Notes under the pieces: generated by a model | Told to the model about the DNA's origin: nothing | The model's database searches: none | Seen by the model: only the letters and a program-made list of their open reading frames with translations | Assembly: GCA_937873135.1 (NCBI GenBank) | Contig: CALMVQ010000362.1 | Coordinates: forward strand, 1-64,000 | DNA: 64,000 bases | From: an uncultured Scytonema sp. | Lineage (GTDB): Bacteria; Cyanobacteriota; Cyanobacteriia; Cyanobacteriales; Nostocaceae | Direction of reading: 5' to 3' | Made by a program: the position numbers and the translations under genes | In this document: piece by piece, positions 51,100-61,482 of the stretch | How positions within the stretch are numbered: the stretch's first letter is position 1 | How the letters are laid out: each line of letters begins with the position of its first letter

Positions 51100-52569
51100 C
51101 TACGCACGCACAACTGTGATGGAACGTCCATTTTTTGTGGTTGTAATTTGTGTTTTTAAACGTTCTTCTATTGATGGTGCCTTAGAACGTTGATCAAAAA
51201 TAATTAGCCAACCAAAATTTACTCCTAAGCGTGCTAAGTAAGAGTCTAACTGTTCAAGACCGTCTTCAAGCGGGTCTCCTTTTTTAGGATGCCAAACTTT
51301 TAACTCGATTCCTAAAGTTAAGTTTCCATATCTGAGACACAAGTCCATGCGATCGCGTCCAATTGCGTATTCGCGTTCGAGTGTCCCACCTCCGTTGACA
51401 ACACGATGCAAAAACGCCATTAGTACTATATGTGCTGCTATTTCGTGGTATGCGGCACTACCTAGTAATGGTTCACCATGTTGACGCCAAAATGCTATGA
51501 AAGCTTGCAATAAGACATCGGTATCTATTTCACCATTTGAAATTAACCAACTGGGACTAATGTATGGTAAAGAATCTTGAGTCCCTTGGACTAAAACACG
51601 GGGAATCACCTCGCGATAAATAGGATTTGCAATCGTCAATCCTGCCGCAGGATCACGTCGCAATAAACCTAAATCAATCAAATATTGTCGGTCATCGGAT
51701 GGTGTATCTCCTAATGTAAGTCCAGCAAGAATTGGTTCTATAATTGCTTTTGTTCTAGGTTCTCGAAGTCTTTCGGCGAGAGAATCAAGATGTGTGTCTT
51801 GACGTAGAATGAGTATTTCCTTGGCTTTTAAAATATGTTCCTGTGTAATTGCGATACTTCTATCTTTTACCATTTCTTCTACAACTTCTTTCGCTAAAGC
51901 ATTCACTAACCAAGGCTGCCCTTGAGTTAATTCAAACGCTGTCTCAATAGCTTCTGTTGCAAAAAGTTGTCCGGTGTCTTCGGTATGTTGTTGATATAGT
52001 TCTCCCACCTCAAGGGCATTAAAATTTCTCAATGTTATTGAACTAACTTTGATATTAAAAAGACTCGATGTATTTAATCTTTCACTTCCGCCTGAAGCAA
52101 CTTTATAGTCTCGGACATCTCGCAAGCCAATCAGCCCTATAGATAATGGAAAGTTCTTAGGGCGACCGCGATAGCCATCACGTAACTGCCGTAGAAATGA
52201 AATTAGTGTTTCATCCTGCAAAGAGTCAATTTCATCAATTAACAACACCAATGGTCTCTTAGCTGCTTGTGCCCAAGCCCTTAAACTAGCTCTAATCCTC
52301 TGTCCTGGTTCCTGATAATGCCAAGTTGGAGGTTGCAAGTCTTGGGGCAGGGAGTCCGCAATTGTATCGCGCCAAGTAGGAAGTATCGCCAATTCTGCGG
52401 CACCTGGATCATGACTATAGGGACTTCCCACTTCCGCCGATACCATGACTGCCGCATAGCGACCACTATTCGTTAGTTGAGATGCACCACAGTTAATTTC
52501 CAGTCTTGGGGAAGCGCGAGGTAACCGAGTGCGATCGCCGTTCTCGATGATTGGTTTTTTGCAAGTCAT
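51100..52569 (-). pseudogene. AAA-like ATPase with 5' end (Walker A) replaced
   Basis: 489 aa; LTNSGRYAAVMVSAEVG...LVLLIDEIDSLQDE present, but no GxxxxGK[ST]; first ~30 aa of unrelated composition. Confidence 0.65.
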
Positions 52570-52632
52570 ACCAGTAGCTAGAAATTTGTTAATATTTTTG
52601 ATAGTGCATAAGTTGATTTTGCTGAAACCTGT

Positions 52633-52743
52633 ACTTAATTAAGGATTCCAAGCTGAATTTCCTTTTTTATAGGAGAGTGCAATGTCGGAAGTATCTATGG
52701 GTTTGTACTGGTAGTAAAGTCTAGGAATTGCAATTGGGAGTGC
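52633..52743 (+). pseudogene. Duplicated 5' end of FHA-type exoprotein gene
   Basis: Aligns with 9923-10032 (leader, start codon, signal region); TAG stop after MSEVSMGLYW. Confidence 0.85.
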
Positions 52744-52833
52744 TAACGCGACAGTCAGATTCGTAAACTTTAAGCTTGAACAAATCTTAAAGTTGCAGTT
52801 CTGGAAGTAGTTGAATTTACAAGCGAGGATATC

Positions 52834-54441
52834 ATGACTCAATATGATTATATTGTGATTGGTGCGGGTTCAGCAGGCTGCGTTGTCGCTAACCGGATGA
52901 CACAAAACAGTGAAACAACCGTGTTATTACTCGAAGCTGGCAATCCAGATACTCAACCAGAGATTCAAATCCCGTTGGAATCCCCCAACGTACCCGGCTC
53001 GGAGGTGGACTGGGGATATTTCTCTGAACCAGAACCGTACCTCAATAATCGCAAAATCTTTTGTCCCCGTGGCAAAGTCTTGGGTGGCAGCAGTTCGATT
53101 AATTCCATGATTTATATCCGGGGCAATCATCATGATTATGACCACTGGCAGGAATTGGGGAATCCTGGTTGGTCGTACCAAGAGGTATTGCCCTATTTCA
53201 AGAAATCTGAGAACCAGCAACGCGGTGCCAACGCATACCATGGGGTTGATGGGGAGTTGAGCGTGACCGATCTTCAAGAAAGTACTGTGGTATCCCAACG
53301 ATTTGTAGAAGCAGCCGTGGCAATCGGATATAATCACAATTCTGATTTCAATGGGATACAGCAAGAAGGTGCAGGACTTTATCAGTTGACGGTCAAGGAT
53401 GGTAAGCGGCACAGTGCTGCTGCTGCATTCCTGGTGCCAATTCTCAAGCGTCCCAATTTAACAACGATGACAGGAGCGTTGGTGATTCGGTTGTTGTTTG
53501 AGGGAATTCGCATTGTTGGGGTGGAATATATGCACCAAAGAACCCTGCATCAAGCCAAGGTTAATAAAGAAGTGATTTTAAGTGCTGGTGCATTCGATTC
53601 GCCCAAGCTGCTGATGCTTTCCGGTATTGGTGATGCAGAACACCTGCAAGCAATGGGGATTCCTGTCGTCGTTGATTTGCCAGGTGTCGGTCAAAACCTT
53701 CAAGACCACTTTCTCGTTCCTGTGGCACACCAGATAACTGCGGCGTTACACCCGGCAATTACCAATCCTGTGGCACACGAGGTAATTGCGGCCTTCCACC
53801 CAGCAATTACCAGTAATGGTAACGCTGAAGCCGGATTGTTTTTGCATACCGAAGGTAATCTGGATGCCGCGCCAGATTTACAGTTTTTCTTCGGTCCCAT
53901 TCTGTGGATATCTCCAGGCAAAGCCCTCTCTGGTTTGGGATTCACCGTTACAGTCAGTTTGACTCATCCCCAAAACATTGGGAGTGTCAGTTTGCGTTCG
54001 CCTGAGCCCAAAGATCCACCGATTATTCGGATGAACTTTCTGCAAAGTCAATGCGATGTGCAAAAGGTCCTTGAAGGAGTTAAAATAATGCGCAAATTGT
54101 TTGATACAAGTGCCTTTGATCAGTTTCGAGGTGAGGAAATCGGTCCCGGTGCTGACGTGACTAGCGATGAAGCACTCTTCGATTACATCCGGGAAGTTTG
54201 CATTACAGGGTATCATCCTGTCGGCACTTGCAAAATGGGAACTGACCCAATGGCGGTTGTCGATCCCGAACTCCGGGTACGCGGTGTTACGGGGTTGCGG
54301 GTTGTTGATGCATCAATTATGCCAAATCTGGTCGGGGGAAATACGAACGCACCCACCATTATGATCGGCGAAAAAGGAGCCGATTTAATTAAAGTTGCTC
54401 AAGGCGTTTCACAGCAAGTAGCTTCCTCTTTGGCAAACTAA
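52834..54441 (+). CDS. GMC-family oxidoreductase (choline dehydrogenase-like)
   Basis: 535 aa; YIVIGAGSAGCVVANRM, GKVLGGSSSINSMIYIRG, GYHPVGTCKMG, NTNAPTIMIGEKGADLI. Confidence 0.95.
   Translation: MTQYDYIVIGAGSAGCVVANRMTQNSETTVLLLEAGNPDTQPEIQIPLESPNVPGSEVDWGYFSEPEPYLNNRKIFCPRGKVLGGSSSINSMIYIRGNHHDYDHWQELGNPGWSYQEVLPYFKKSENQQRGANAYHGVDGELSVTDLQESTVVSQRFVEAAVAIGYNHNSDFNGIQQEGAGLYQLTVKDGKRHSAAAAFLVPILKRPNLTTMTGALVIRLLFEGIRIVGVEYMHQRTLHQAKVNKEVILSAGAFDSPKLLMLSGIGDAEHLQAMGIPVVVDLPGVGQNLQDHFLVPVAHQITAALHPAITNPVAHEVIAAFHPAITSNGNAEAGLFLHTEGNLDAAPDLQFFFGPILWISPGKALSGLGFTVTVSLTHPQNIGSVSLRSPEPKDPPIIRMNFLQSQCDVQKVLEGVKIMRKLFDTSAFDQFRGEEIGPGADVTSDEALFDYIREVCITGYHPVGTCKMGTDPMAVVDPELRVRGVTGLRVVDASIMPNLVGGNTNAPTIMIGEKGADLIKVAQGVSQQVASSLAN
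53719..53814 (+). repeat. 48-bp tandem duplication within GMC oxidoreductase
   Basis: PVAHQITAALHPAITN / PVAHEVIAAFHPAITS; copies 53719-53766 and 53767-53814. Confidence 0.9.
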
Positions 54442-54686
54442 CACAGCGAACGCAATCACCTGGACTCACAAAACAAAGATTCAGAAAATCTCTGGCGTTG
54501 CATAATGGCGGTATGAATTTATTTTCTCTCAAAATCCCAGCTTTTCCTACTTTTCCTACTTATTAAAAATTAAAGATTATTCACATTAATAATAACTGTG
54601 AAAACTCCGGTCAAAAAATCACTTGATAAATTCATCACTTAGTTTTATTGTAATTTACATACTGTGAATTTAAACTATTAAAAATT

Positions 54687-56699
54687 GTGGTAGAAACTAA
54701 TAACTCTGCTAACGGCTCTGTTACACAAAAAGATGATTATCCTGGACGTGCCTACTATATCCGGCACGGTGAAAGCACCAGCAACGAACGCAACATTTTT
54801 GCCGGAGTACTCGATGTTGACCTTACGGCATTTGGTAGATTGCAGGCACGCCGTGCAGGCATTGACATTAAGAAAAAAGGTGTCAAGTTTGATGCTGTAT
54901 ATGTCTCTCATATGAGACGGGCGCGGCAAACTTGTGAAATCGCCCTTGCTGAAAGTCAGGCGCTGAAGTCGCCCGATACTCTTGTTGAGATCGACCATCG
55001 GATTAGCGAGAAATCGTTTGGCATTTTTGCCGGTCGTAACCTAAATCTGCTTCGTCTTGCCCTTGGCTACGAAGGCTTCGAGGAAATGTTGCATTCTCAT
55101 AACGAAGCACCTCCGGCTGGCGAGAAGATTTCACAAGTTTACGGACGTGCTGCTTCTTTTTATGAGGAGCGGGTTGTACCGCACTTAAAAAGAGGTGAAA
55201 CTGTTCTAGTAGTCTGCCACCAATATGTATTGGAGCCTTTAGCACTTTATTTAAGTGATTTACCACCTACTGCTTATAAGCACTTGAAACTCCCCAACGG
55301 CAAAGCTCTCAGTGGTGAGGAGCTAGTCAAGTTTCGCAACAAGGAATCAGGCGGTGCAGCTTCAATGCGTAAACAGATCAACGATCTGTCAATTATGTGG
55401 GCAATTTTGATCTATGCTGCTGCTTTCTTACTGGGAAGCTTGGTAAAGGCACTTAGCGCCTCCTCTGTTGGAATTCCGTCAGAGCTATTTCGAGGGATAA
55501 TCGTTGCCTGTCTTGCAGCTTCAACGTTTTATACTTACCTGGACATTGACTTTGCAGCGAGTAAACGCAAAGTAACTTCAACTGTCAAGTATATAGTCTA
55601 CGCCTGGATGTTGGTCAGATGGGTAGTTGGGCTACTTTTAATATTTTCTGGAATCTTGTATCAAAGTCCCGGCGATTTGTACAAAGTTATGTGGGTGCTT
55701 TTTTGGATGGTGCCACCCGCCCTTACTTCCCCAGTTTTATCGGTACTTTGGGGGGGTAATCTTTATCCGTCGGCTATCTTATCAAGGATGTTATCAATTA
55801 TCGCTCCAGTTGCATTGATTATTACATTTGGCTTAGCAAAACAATTACCTATTAACAGTTCAAGCCTGATATTTTTCGGTGTCATTCTAATTGTTGGTTT
55901 GGCTATACCGGGAGCGATCGCCCAGTTTTGGCGTGACAAATCTCCTGTTGAATCAAACCACCACAGTAAGAACTGGAAATTTATTGGAGTGCTTGCTGTC
56001 GCATTAATGGCTTTGGCAACTGGGTTTCAGTTTACTCCACCAACATTCCTCAGCGACATATTTTCCTCAACGGATGCGAACCGATCGCTAGCCTGTCTGC
56101 AGCAACTGGCAGTGGCAACATTAGTCTTTATCTTAATACGCGTCTTTGCCGTATTAACGTCGGTCTTTTCAAAAGGCAAGCTTAACAAGGCAGAAGCTCA
56201 GGATGCTTATATCCTGCTTGTTAATCCAAACTTTTTCCTTTGGGCAGCTCTTTTCCTCGGAGTTAGTGCAAATGCAAATCCGGAAGCCGTAAAATATGCA
56301 ATTTTTTGGGCAGCACTGGGGTTCTTCTGCATACCACTCATCGAGCAGATATTGTTGATGAATTCATTTAGTAATGAATTATTGCGAGAAACACTGCGTT
56401 CTTCGAGAATGGCAACAGAAGATATTAGAAAACTTTTCCAGCAATTGGATACAGATGGAAGTACTGCACTTGATAAAAACGAGATTATGGAGCTTTTAGG
56501 TCGAATTGAAGATATGACAACAGGCGAACGCAGTTCTGAAGATATCAGGAGGTACGTCACTGATTATCTTTTCGCCACTCTTGACAGCGATAAAAATGGA
56601 ACAGTCAGTATGGAAGAGTTAGAAGAGTATGTATCAACTTACGGGTTAGTTGCTAACCTTAACGTTATCTCTGCTGCTGCATCCCCGGTAGCAATATAA
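54687..56699 (+). CDS. Histidine phosphatase - multi-TM - EF-hand fusion protein
   Basis: 670 aa (GTG start); YYIRHGESTSNERN phosphatase motif; many TM helices; C-term EF hands DTDGSTALDKNEI and DSDKNGTVSMEEL. Confidence 0.88.
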   Translation: MVETNNSANGSVTQKDDYPGRAYYIRHGESTSNERNIFAGVLDVDLTAFGRLQARRAGIDIKKKGVKFDAVYVSHMRRARQTCEIALAESQALKSPDTLVEIDHRISEKSFGIFAGRNLNLLRLALGYEGFEEMLHSHNEAPPAGEKISQVYGRAASFYEERVVPHLKRGETVLVVCHQYVLEPLALYLSDLPPTAYKHLKLPNGKALSGEELVKFRNKESGGAASMRKQINDLSIMWAILIYAAAFLLGSLVKALSASSVGIPSELFRGIIVACLAASTFYTYLDIDFAASKRKVTSTVKYIVYAWMLVRWVVGLLLIFSGILYQSPGDLYKVMWVLFWMVPPALTSPVLSVLWGGNLYPSAILSRMLSIIAPVALIITFGLAKQLPINSSSLIFFGVILIVGLAIPGAIAQFWRDKSPVESNHHSKNWKFIGVLAVALMALATGFQFTPPTFLSDIFSSTDANRSLACLQQLAVATLVFILIRVFAVLTSVFSKGKLNKAEAQDAYILLVNPNFFLWAALFLGVSANANPEAVKYAIFWAALGFFCIPLIEQILLMNSFSNELLRETLRSSRMATEDIRKLFQQLDTDGSTALDKNEIMELLGRIEDMTTGERSSEDIRRYVTDYLFATLDSDKNGTVSMEELEEYVSTYGLVANLNVISAAASPVAI

Positions 56700-57108
56700 T
56701 TTGTGAGGCAGGGCAAACGCATCTTAATTACTGTACGTTCGCTCATTTTTAACCGCAAGATTTAATTAAGCCTTACAGGGCTTGTAATCCAGGCGATGAA
56801 ATCGATTCAGGCATTTTTGGAGCGCACAGAGCTTTTGGCCATTTTATGATTTATAGTATCCCTATGCCTTAAATAGTCGCCTCTGGGAGCATAGCTGTGA
56901 TGGTCCTAAATTTTACTGACAAATCATGGTTTACTTAAAAATACCCTTTTTCCTTTTACATTCAGGCTTTAATTCCCCTCCGGATCTTAAAATAAGCGAA
57001 CGCACAGTAATTACAGTAATTCTCAGGTAAATCGACCACAGATTATATCAAAATCTTGAAGACTGTTAGATGGCACCCTAGTCAACGAACCAGTACTTCT
57101 AACTAATA

Positions 57109-58249
57109 TCAAGTTCGGTTAATCACTAATTGTTAAACCGCTAACTTCGGCCACCAATGAAAGCAGGTAATACCTTGAATCAAGTCTTTTAACTCAAGCA
57201 GGGCTTGACAACGTTGAAAAAGTACCTCTTCCAATTCATTGAGATTCTCATGCATATTCATTTGCAATCGGCTCATTGGTCAGAGGCCAGAGCCGTTCGT
57301 GCCGTTTGTAATTCTGGGGAATGGGAAGGCATGAACTCCAAATGAATACCCTCGGGAATCACAACCAAATCGCTGGTGTGCCAACCGGCTTGATCCATTG
57401 CCAGGACAATACGCTGATTCTTGCCTACCCCAAAATGTTGAGCAAAATCCGCCAAAACCTTAGTAAACAATTCAATATTAACTTTGGGCAGAATCCACGC
57501 CTTAGTTTCTCCAGACTCAGGATGGACAAAACCATCTAGCCACAACCATTGGAAACGCCAGTTGACATTGGCTATGGGCTGCTGTCCAAGTTCAACCCAT
57601 ATCCGACGCTTTCCTTGGTTTAAGACCTAGACGGTGTTCATCCATTGCCCAAAGTTCCACCGTCGCTTGTGGATGGTCTGCTTGGATTTTCGCCGCCACG
57701 GTCGTCAGTTTTTTTTCCATTCTTCAAGCTCTACTGGGTCAGCTTGATCATGGCTTGAACGAGGAACTCGTAGCCGGAAGGTCATTGCTCGCAGATACTC
57801 CCACCCACGATGTCGATCTACTGGGCGCTCAATTAACTGACTAATCCAATCAGCCACTTTGCGACCGTTCCAGAATCCTCCATCAGGGGCAAGTCCTTGT
57901 AGAGCAATCCATAGTTGGGCTTGTTGCACATCATTTAACAAGGTTTCACCACCGGGATTTTCATGCCGCTTATCCCCCAGTGCTATTGGTCCTAATTGGT
58001 TGTATCGTCGCGCCAAGATGCGAATCCAGTTTACGGAGTACCCTGTCACCTCTTGCACAAAGGCGGTAGTTTTATCCTGCGCTAATAACCATATTATTTG
58101 GTAATGACTACGCTCAACTGGATCTTTGGCTTGTCGGTAGTGCTGTTCTAGTTCTTCTACGCTTAAATGAGCTTGCAAGCTAAGTCGCTTCGGCATTTTT
58201 TCGGGGATTGCAGATTCTAAATATACAATTAGTCTACACCCGAACTTGA
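57109..58249 (-). mobile_element. IS630-family element with decayed transposase
   Basis: ORFs 57705-58283 and 57273-57545 are parts of one IS630 transposase; inverted ends TCAAGTTCGG / CCGAACTTGA; TA at both flanks. Confidence 0.85.
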
Positions 58250-58252
58250 TAT

Positions 58253-59326
58253 CAATCAGTAAATCCGACCATAAGTCAAGCAAATAGCCTGATTATGATT
58301 CCCACAGGTGGTTCATCAGGGAAGATTCGCTTTGCGATGCATACTTGGCAGACTCTCATGGCATCAGTGCAAGGCTTTCGAGAGTATTTCCAGCTTAGGG
58401 AAGTTAACTCTATATGTGTGCTGCCACTGTATCATATTAGCGGTTTGATGCAATTTATGCGTTCTTTTTCATCCGGTGATCGATTCTTGATTTTACCATT
58501 TAAAGAACTAAAATCAGGTAAATTAACTAATTTTGACCCACAGGAATTTTTTATATCCTTGGTACCGACACAATTACAAACTATACTTAATGATTCTCAC
58601 TTGACGGCTTGGTTATCTCGATGTTATACCGTTTTACTTGGTGGTGCGCCTGCTTGGGATGAACTATTGGAGAAAGCAAGATTTCATAATATTAGACTTG
58701 CTCCTTCATATGGAATGACTGAAACAGCTTCCCAGATTGCTACCCTGAATCCAGCCAGCTTTCTCAATGGCAATAAAGGTATTTACCAAATTCTACCACA
58801 TGTAAATCTAAAAATTTGTAATGAAAAGGGAAAATGCTTAGATTCTCAACAAACAGGTTTTATTGCTATTTCTAGCCCATCATTGGCGCTTGGTTATTAT
58901 CCTGAACCATTTTCTTCTTCAGGTGTTTTTTATCCAGACGATATTGGTTTTCTGGATGAAGAAGGTGTTCTCCAAATAATTGGACGTAGCAGCGATAAAA
59001 TAATTACTGGTGGAGAAAATGTTTTTCCCTGTGAAATAGAAACTGCTATTAGATCCACTGGAAGAGTGAAAGATGTGTTTGTAGTTGGCAAAGCAGATAA
59101 CTATTGGGGACAGATTGTTAGTGCTGTTTATGTGCCGACAAATCTAGATATTTCTCCTCAACAACTACGACAGGCACTTATTGGTAAAATAGCTCATTTC
59201 AAAATCCCTAAATTATGGCTAAAAATTAAAGAGATACCTAGAAATGAACAAGGTAAAATTAATCGCCAACAAATTCAGGAATTATTAAGCCAACATCAAT
59301 CAGAGCTAGTTATGCAACACGACTAG
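58253..59326 (+). pseudogene. menE: 2-succinylbenzoate-CoA ligase (MenE-like), 5'-truncated
   Basis: SLIMIPTGGSSGKIRFAMHTW...LAPSYGMTETASQIATLN...GRSSDKIITGGENVFPCEIE; N-terminal third absent upstream of IS630. Confidence 0.8.
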
Positions 59327-59395
59327 TAATGCTACGTGGAATTAATTATGAAAAAAGCTTGAATAGCAAGCGATAAGCAATTACGAATGGTCGCT

Positions 59396-60063
59396 TTAGA
59401 GATTGAGCATCTGTAAATGTTTGTGTATGGGTGCAATGGTATTTGCCGTCATCATTCCACTGGCGGCGACTGCTGGCAAACCAATGCCGGGAAAGGTTGA
59501 GTCTCCACAGCAGAGCAATCCGGGTATGGGTGTGCGAGGACTGGGAAACAAACCAACTCCGGCACGAATAGCTGGGCCATAAGATCCACGATGGCGTCGG
59601 AGATAACGTTCGTGTGTTAGGGGTGTACCAACTAACGTTACGTCGCATCGTTGGCGAATATCTGGAATAATTCGTTGTAGCGCTTGCCACATAACTTCTG
59701 CACGCAAGCTTTTTTGTTGTGCATATTCCTGACTCCGACGATCCATCCCCGTCCAGAGTAGAGTGAAGGACCTGAATCAAACTTAAATCCATTGCGTTCA
59801 AAAGCGTGTGCCGCACCACTGGGGATAGAGTGACTTTCACAGACGATAACATCAAAACCATATCGTGCTAAAAGCGCAGCACAACTCAAGCCGCCGATCC
59901 CACTACCAATGACGACTATATCTGTTTGTTCAGAACTCAAAGTGGATGCTGTCATAAGTTTATTGTAGCTCATTGTATGGTTGAGAGCTAGTTGTGAGAG
60001 CGTCAAATTCGAGCTTCGGGTGAGTAATGGTGAATCAACCTGGTAATATAAAACATTACCCAC
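59396..60063 (-). pseudogene. Carotene-isomerase/phytoene-desaturase-like FAD protein with internal deletion
   Basis: N-term DIVVIGSGIGGLSCAALLARYGFDVIVCESHSIPSGAAHAFERNGFKFDSGPSLYSG is joined near 59750 out of frame to C-term MDRRSQEYAQQKS...GLLCCGDSTFPGIGLPAVAASG. Confidence 0.85.
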
Positions 60064-60288
60064 TATTTAATATCTTAGATCGTTAGTGTTCTTGTTTGAG
60101 ATTTTCAAGTATTGACATAATTCGCTTGTTGTGGTGAGAGGAAAATAGCTGAATGCGACTAGTAATTGCTTGAGCTCTAAAAATTAGACATAGGAGTGAG
60201 AGTTAATTATGCGTTCGTTGAAATCTTTGGTATGGGCGAACAGCCGTTCGCCCCTACTCGCACAATTTCAAGGTGAATATCAAAAACA

Positions 60289-61482
60289 ATGCATCTCAAC
60301 TCTCCAAAATCTGATCGCTTCAATAATATTGGGCTAAGAACCGTTTTGATTCTGACAGTTGCTAGTGGTGTAACTATTGCCAATGGTTACTACAATCAAC
60401 CACTATTAGCACAGATTGCTCGTAGTTTTTCAGTTTCCGTTGAAGAAGTAGGGCTGGTTCCGATGTTCTCACAAGTTGGGATTTCACTGGGAATTTGCCT
60501 GCTGCTTCCCTTAGGAGACATTGTGGAATGTCGGCGGCTGATGGTGATCATGCTGGGAGCTACAACTTGTGCTTTAGTTGCAGCTGCAGTGGCACCAAAC
60601 ATTCATTGGCTCTATGCTGCCAGCTTTTTGACTGGTTTTACAACGCTAGTACCTTACTTGATTCCTCCGTTGGCGGCACACTTAGCAGCTCCCCACGAGC
60701 GAGGAAAGATTATTGGAACAGTAGTCAGCGGTATCTTTTTTGGCATACTCTTGGCACGTACAGTTAGTGGTTTTGTAGGTGCCTCTTTGGGTTGGCGAGC
60801 AATGTACTGGATTGCGAGCATTCTCATGATTGCCACTGCACTAATTCTTGGCAAATTTCTACCGAAAAGACTACCAGTGTCTACTATGTCCTATCGGCAA
60901 CTTTTGCGATCGCTCTGGCAATTGATGTGGGAGCAACCCCAGTTACGTCAAGCGGCAATGATGCAAGCATTGGTTTTCGCCACATTCAACGCATTTTGGA
61001 CAACGCTGATATTTCTTCTGGAAAATCCCCCCTATCACTATGACAGTCAGGTTGCCGGGTTATTTGGTTTGGTTGGTGTCGTTGGAGCCAGCATGGCACC
61101 ATTAGTTGGTAGATTAGCAGATCGAAAGGATACCAGATTCACATTAGGGCTGGCGATCAGCATTACCATCTCATCGTGGTTTGTCCTTGGTTTATTTGGG
61201 CATCAACTCATGGGTTTAATTGTGGGAGTCACCTTGTTAGACATCGGTATACAATCAAGCCATATCTCTAATCAAGCGCAAATTTTTGCTTTATTACCAG
61301 ATGCTCGCAGCCGCGCTAACACCGTTTACGGTGTCACTTGTTTTATCGGTGCGGCCGTTGGTTCTTCTCTTGGTGCTTATAGTTGGAGCGTATGGCAGTG
61401 GCACGGAGTGTGCGTATTAGGATTGTCCATGTCAATTCTTGCCGCGATTATTTACTTTACTGGGCGTCAAGGTTTAGAGTAA
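60289..61482 (+). CDS. MFS transporter
   Basis: 397 aa, 12-TM-like; NGYYNQPLLAQIARSFSVS, GRLADRKDTR. Confidence 0.92.
   Translation: MHLNSPKSDRFNNIGLRTVLILTVASGVTIANGYYNQPLLAQIARSFSVSVEEVGLVPMFSQVGISLGICLLLPLGDIVECRRLMVIMLGATTCALVAAAVAPNIHWLYAASFLTGFTTLVPYLIPPLAAHLAAPHERGKIIGTVVSGIFFGILLARTVSGFVGASLGWRAMYWIASILMIATALILGKFLPKRLPVSTMSYRQLLRSLWQLMWEQPQLRQAAMMQALVFATFNAFWTTLIFLLENPPYHYDSQVAGLFGLVGVVGASMAPLVGRLADRKDTRFTLGLAISITISSWFVLGLFGHQLMGLIVGVTLLDIGIQSSHISNQAQIFALLPDARSRANTVYGVTCFIGAAVGSSLGAYSWSVWQWHGVCVLGLSMSILAAIIYFTGRQGLE

Noticed and set aside
59346-59861. 171-aa minus-strand ORF overlapping the carotene isomerase fragment
   Set aside because: Alternative frame with unnatural composition; the true homologous frames are 59396-59746 and 59750-60063.
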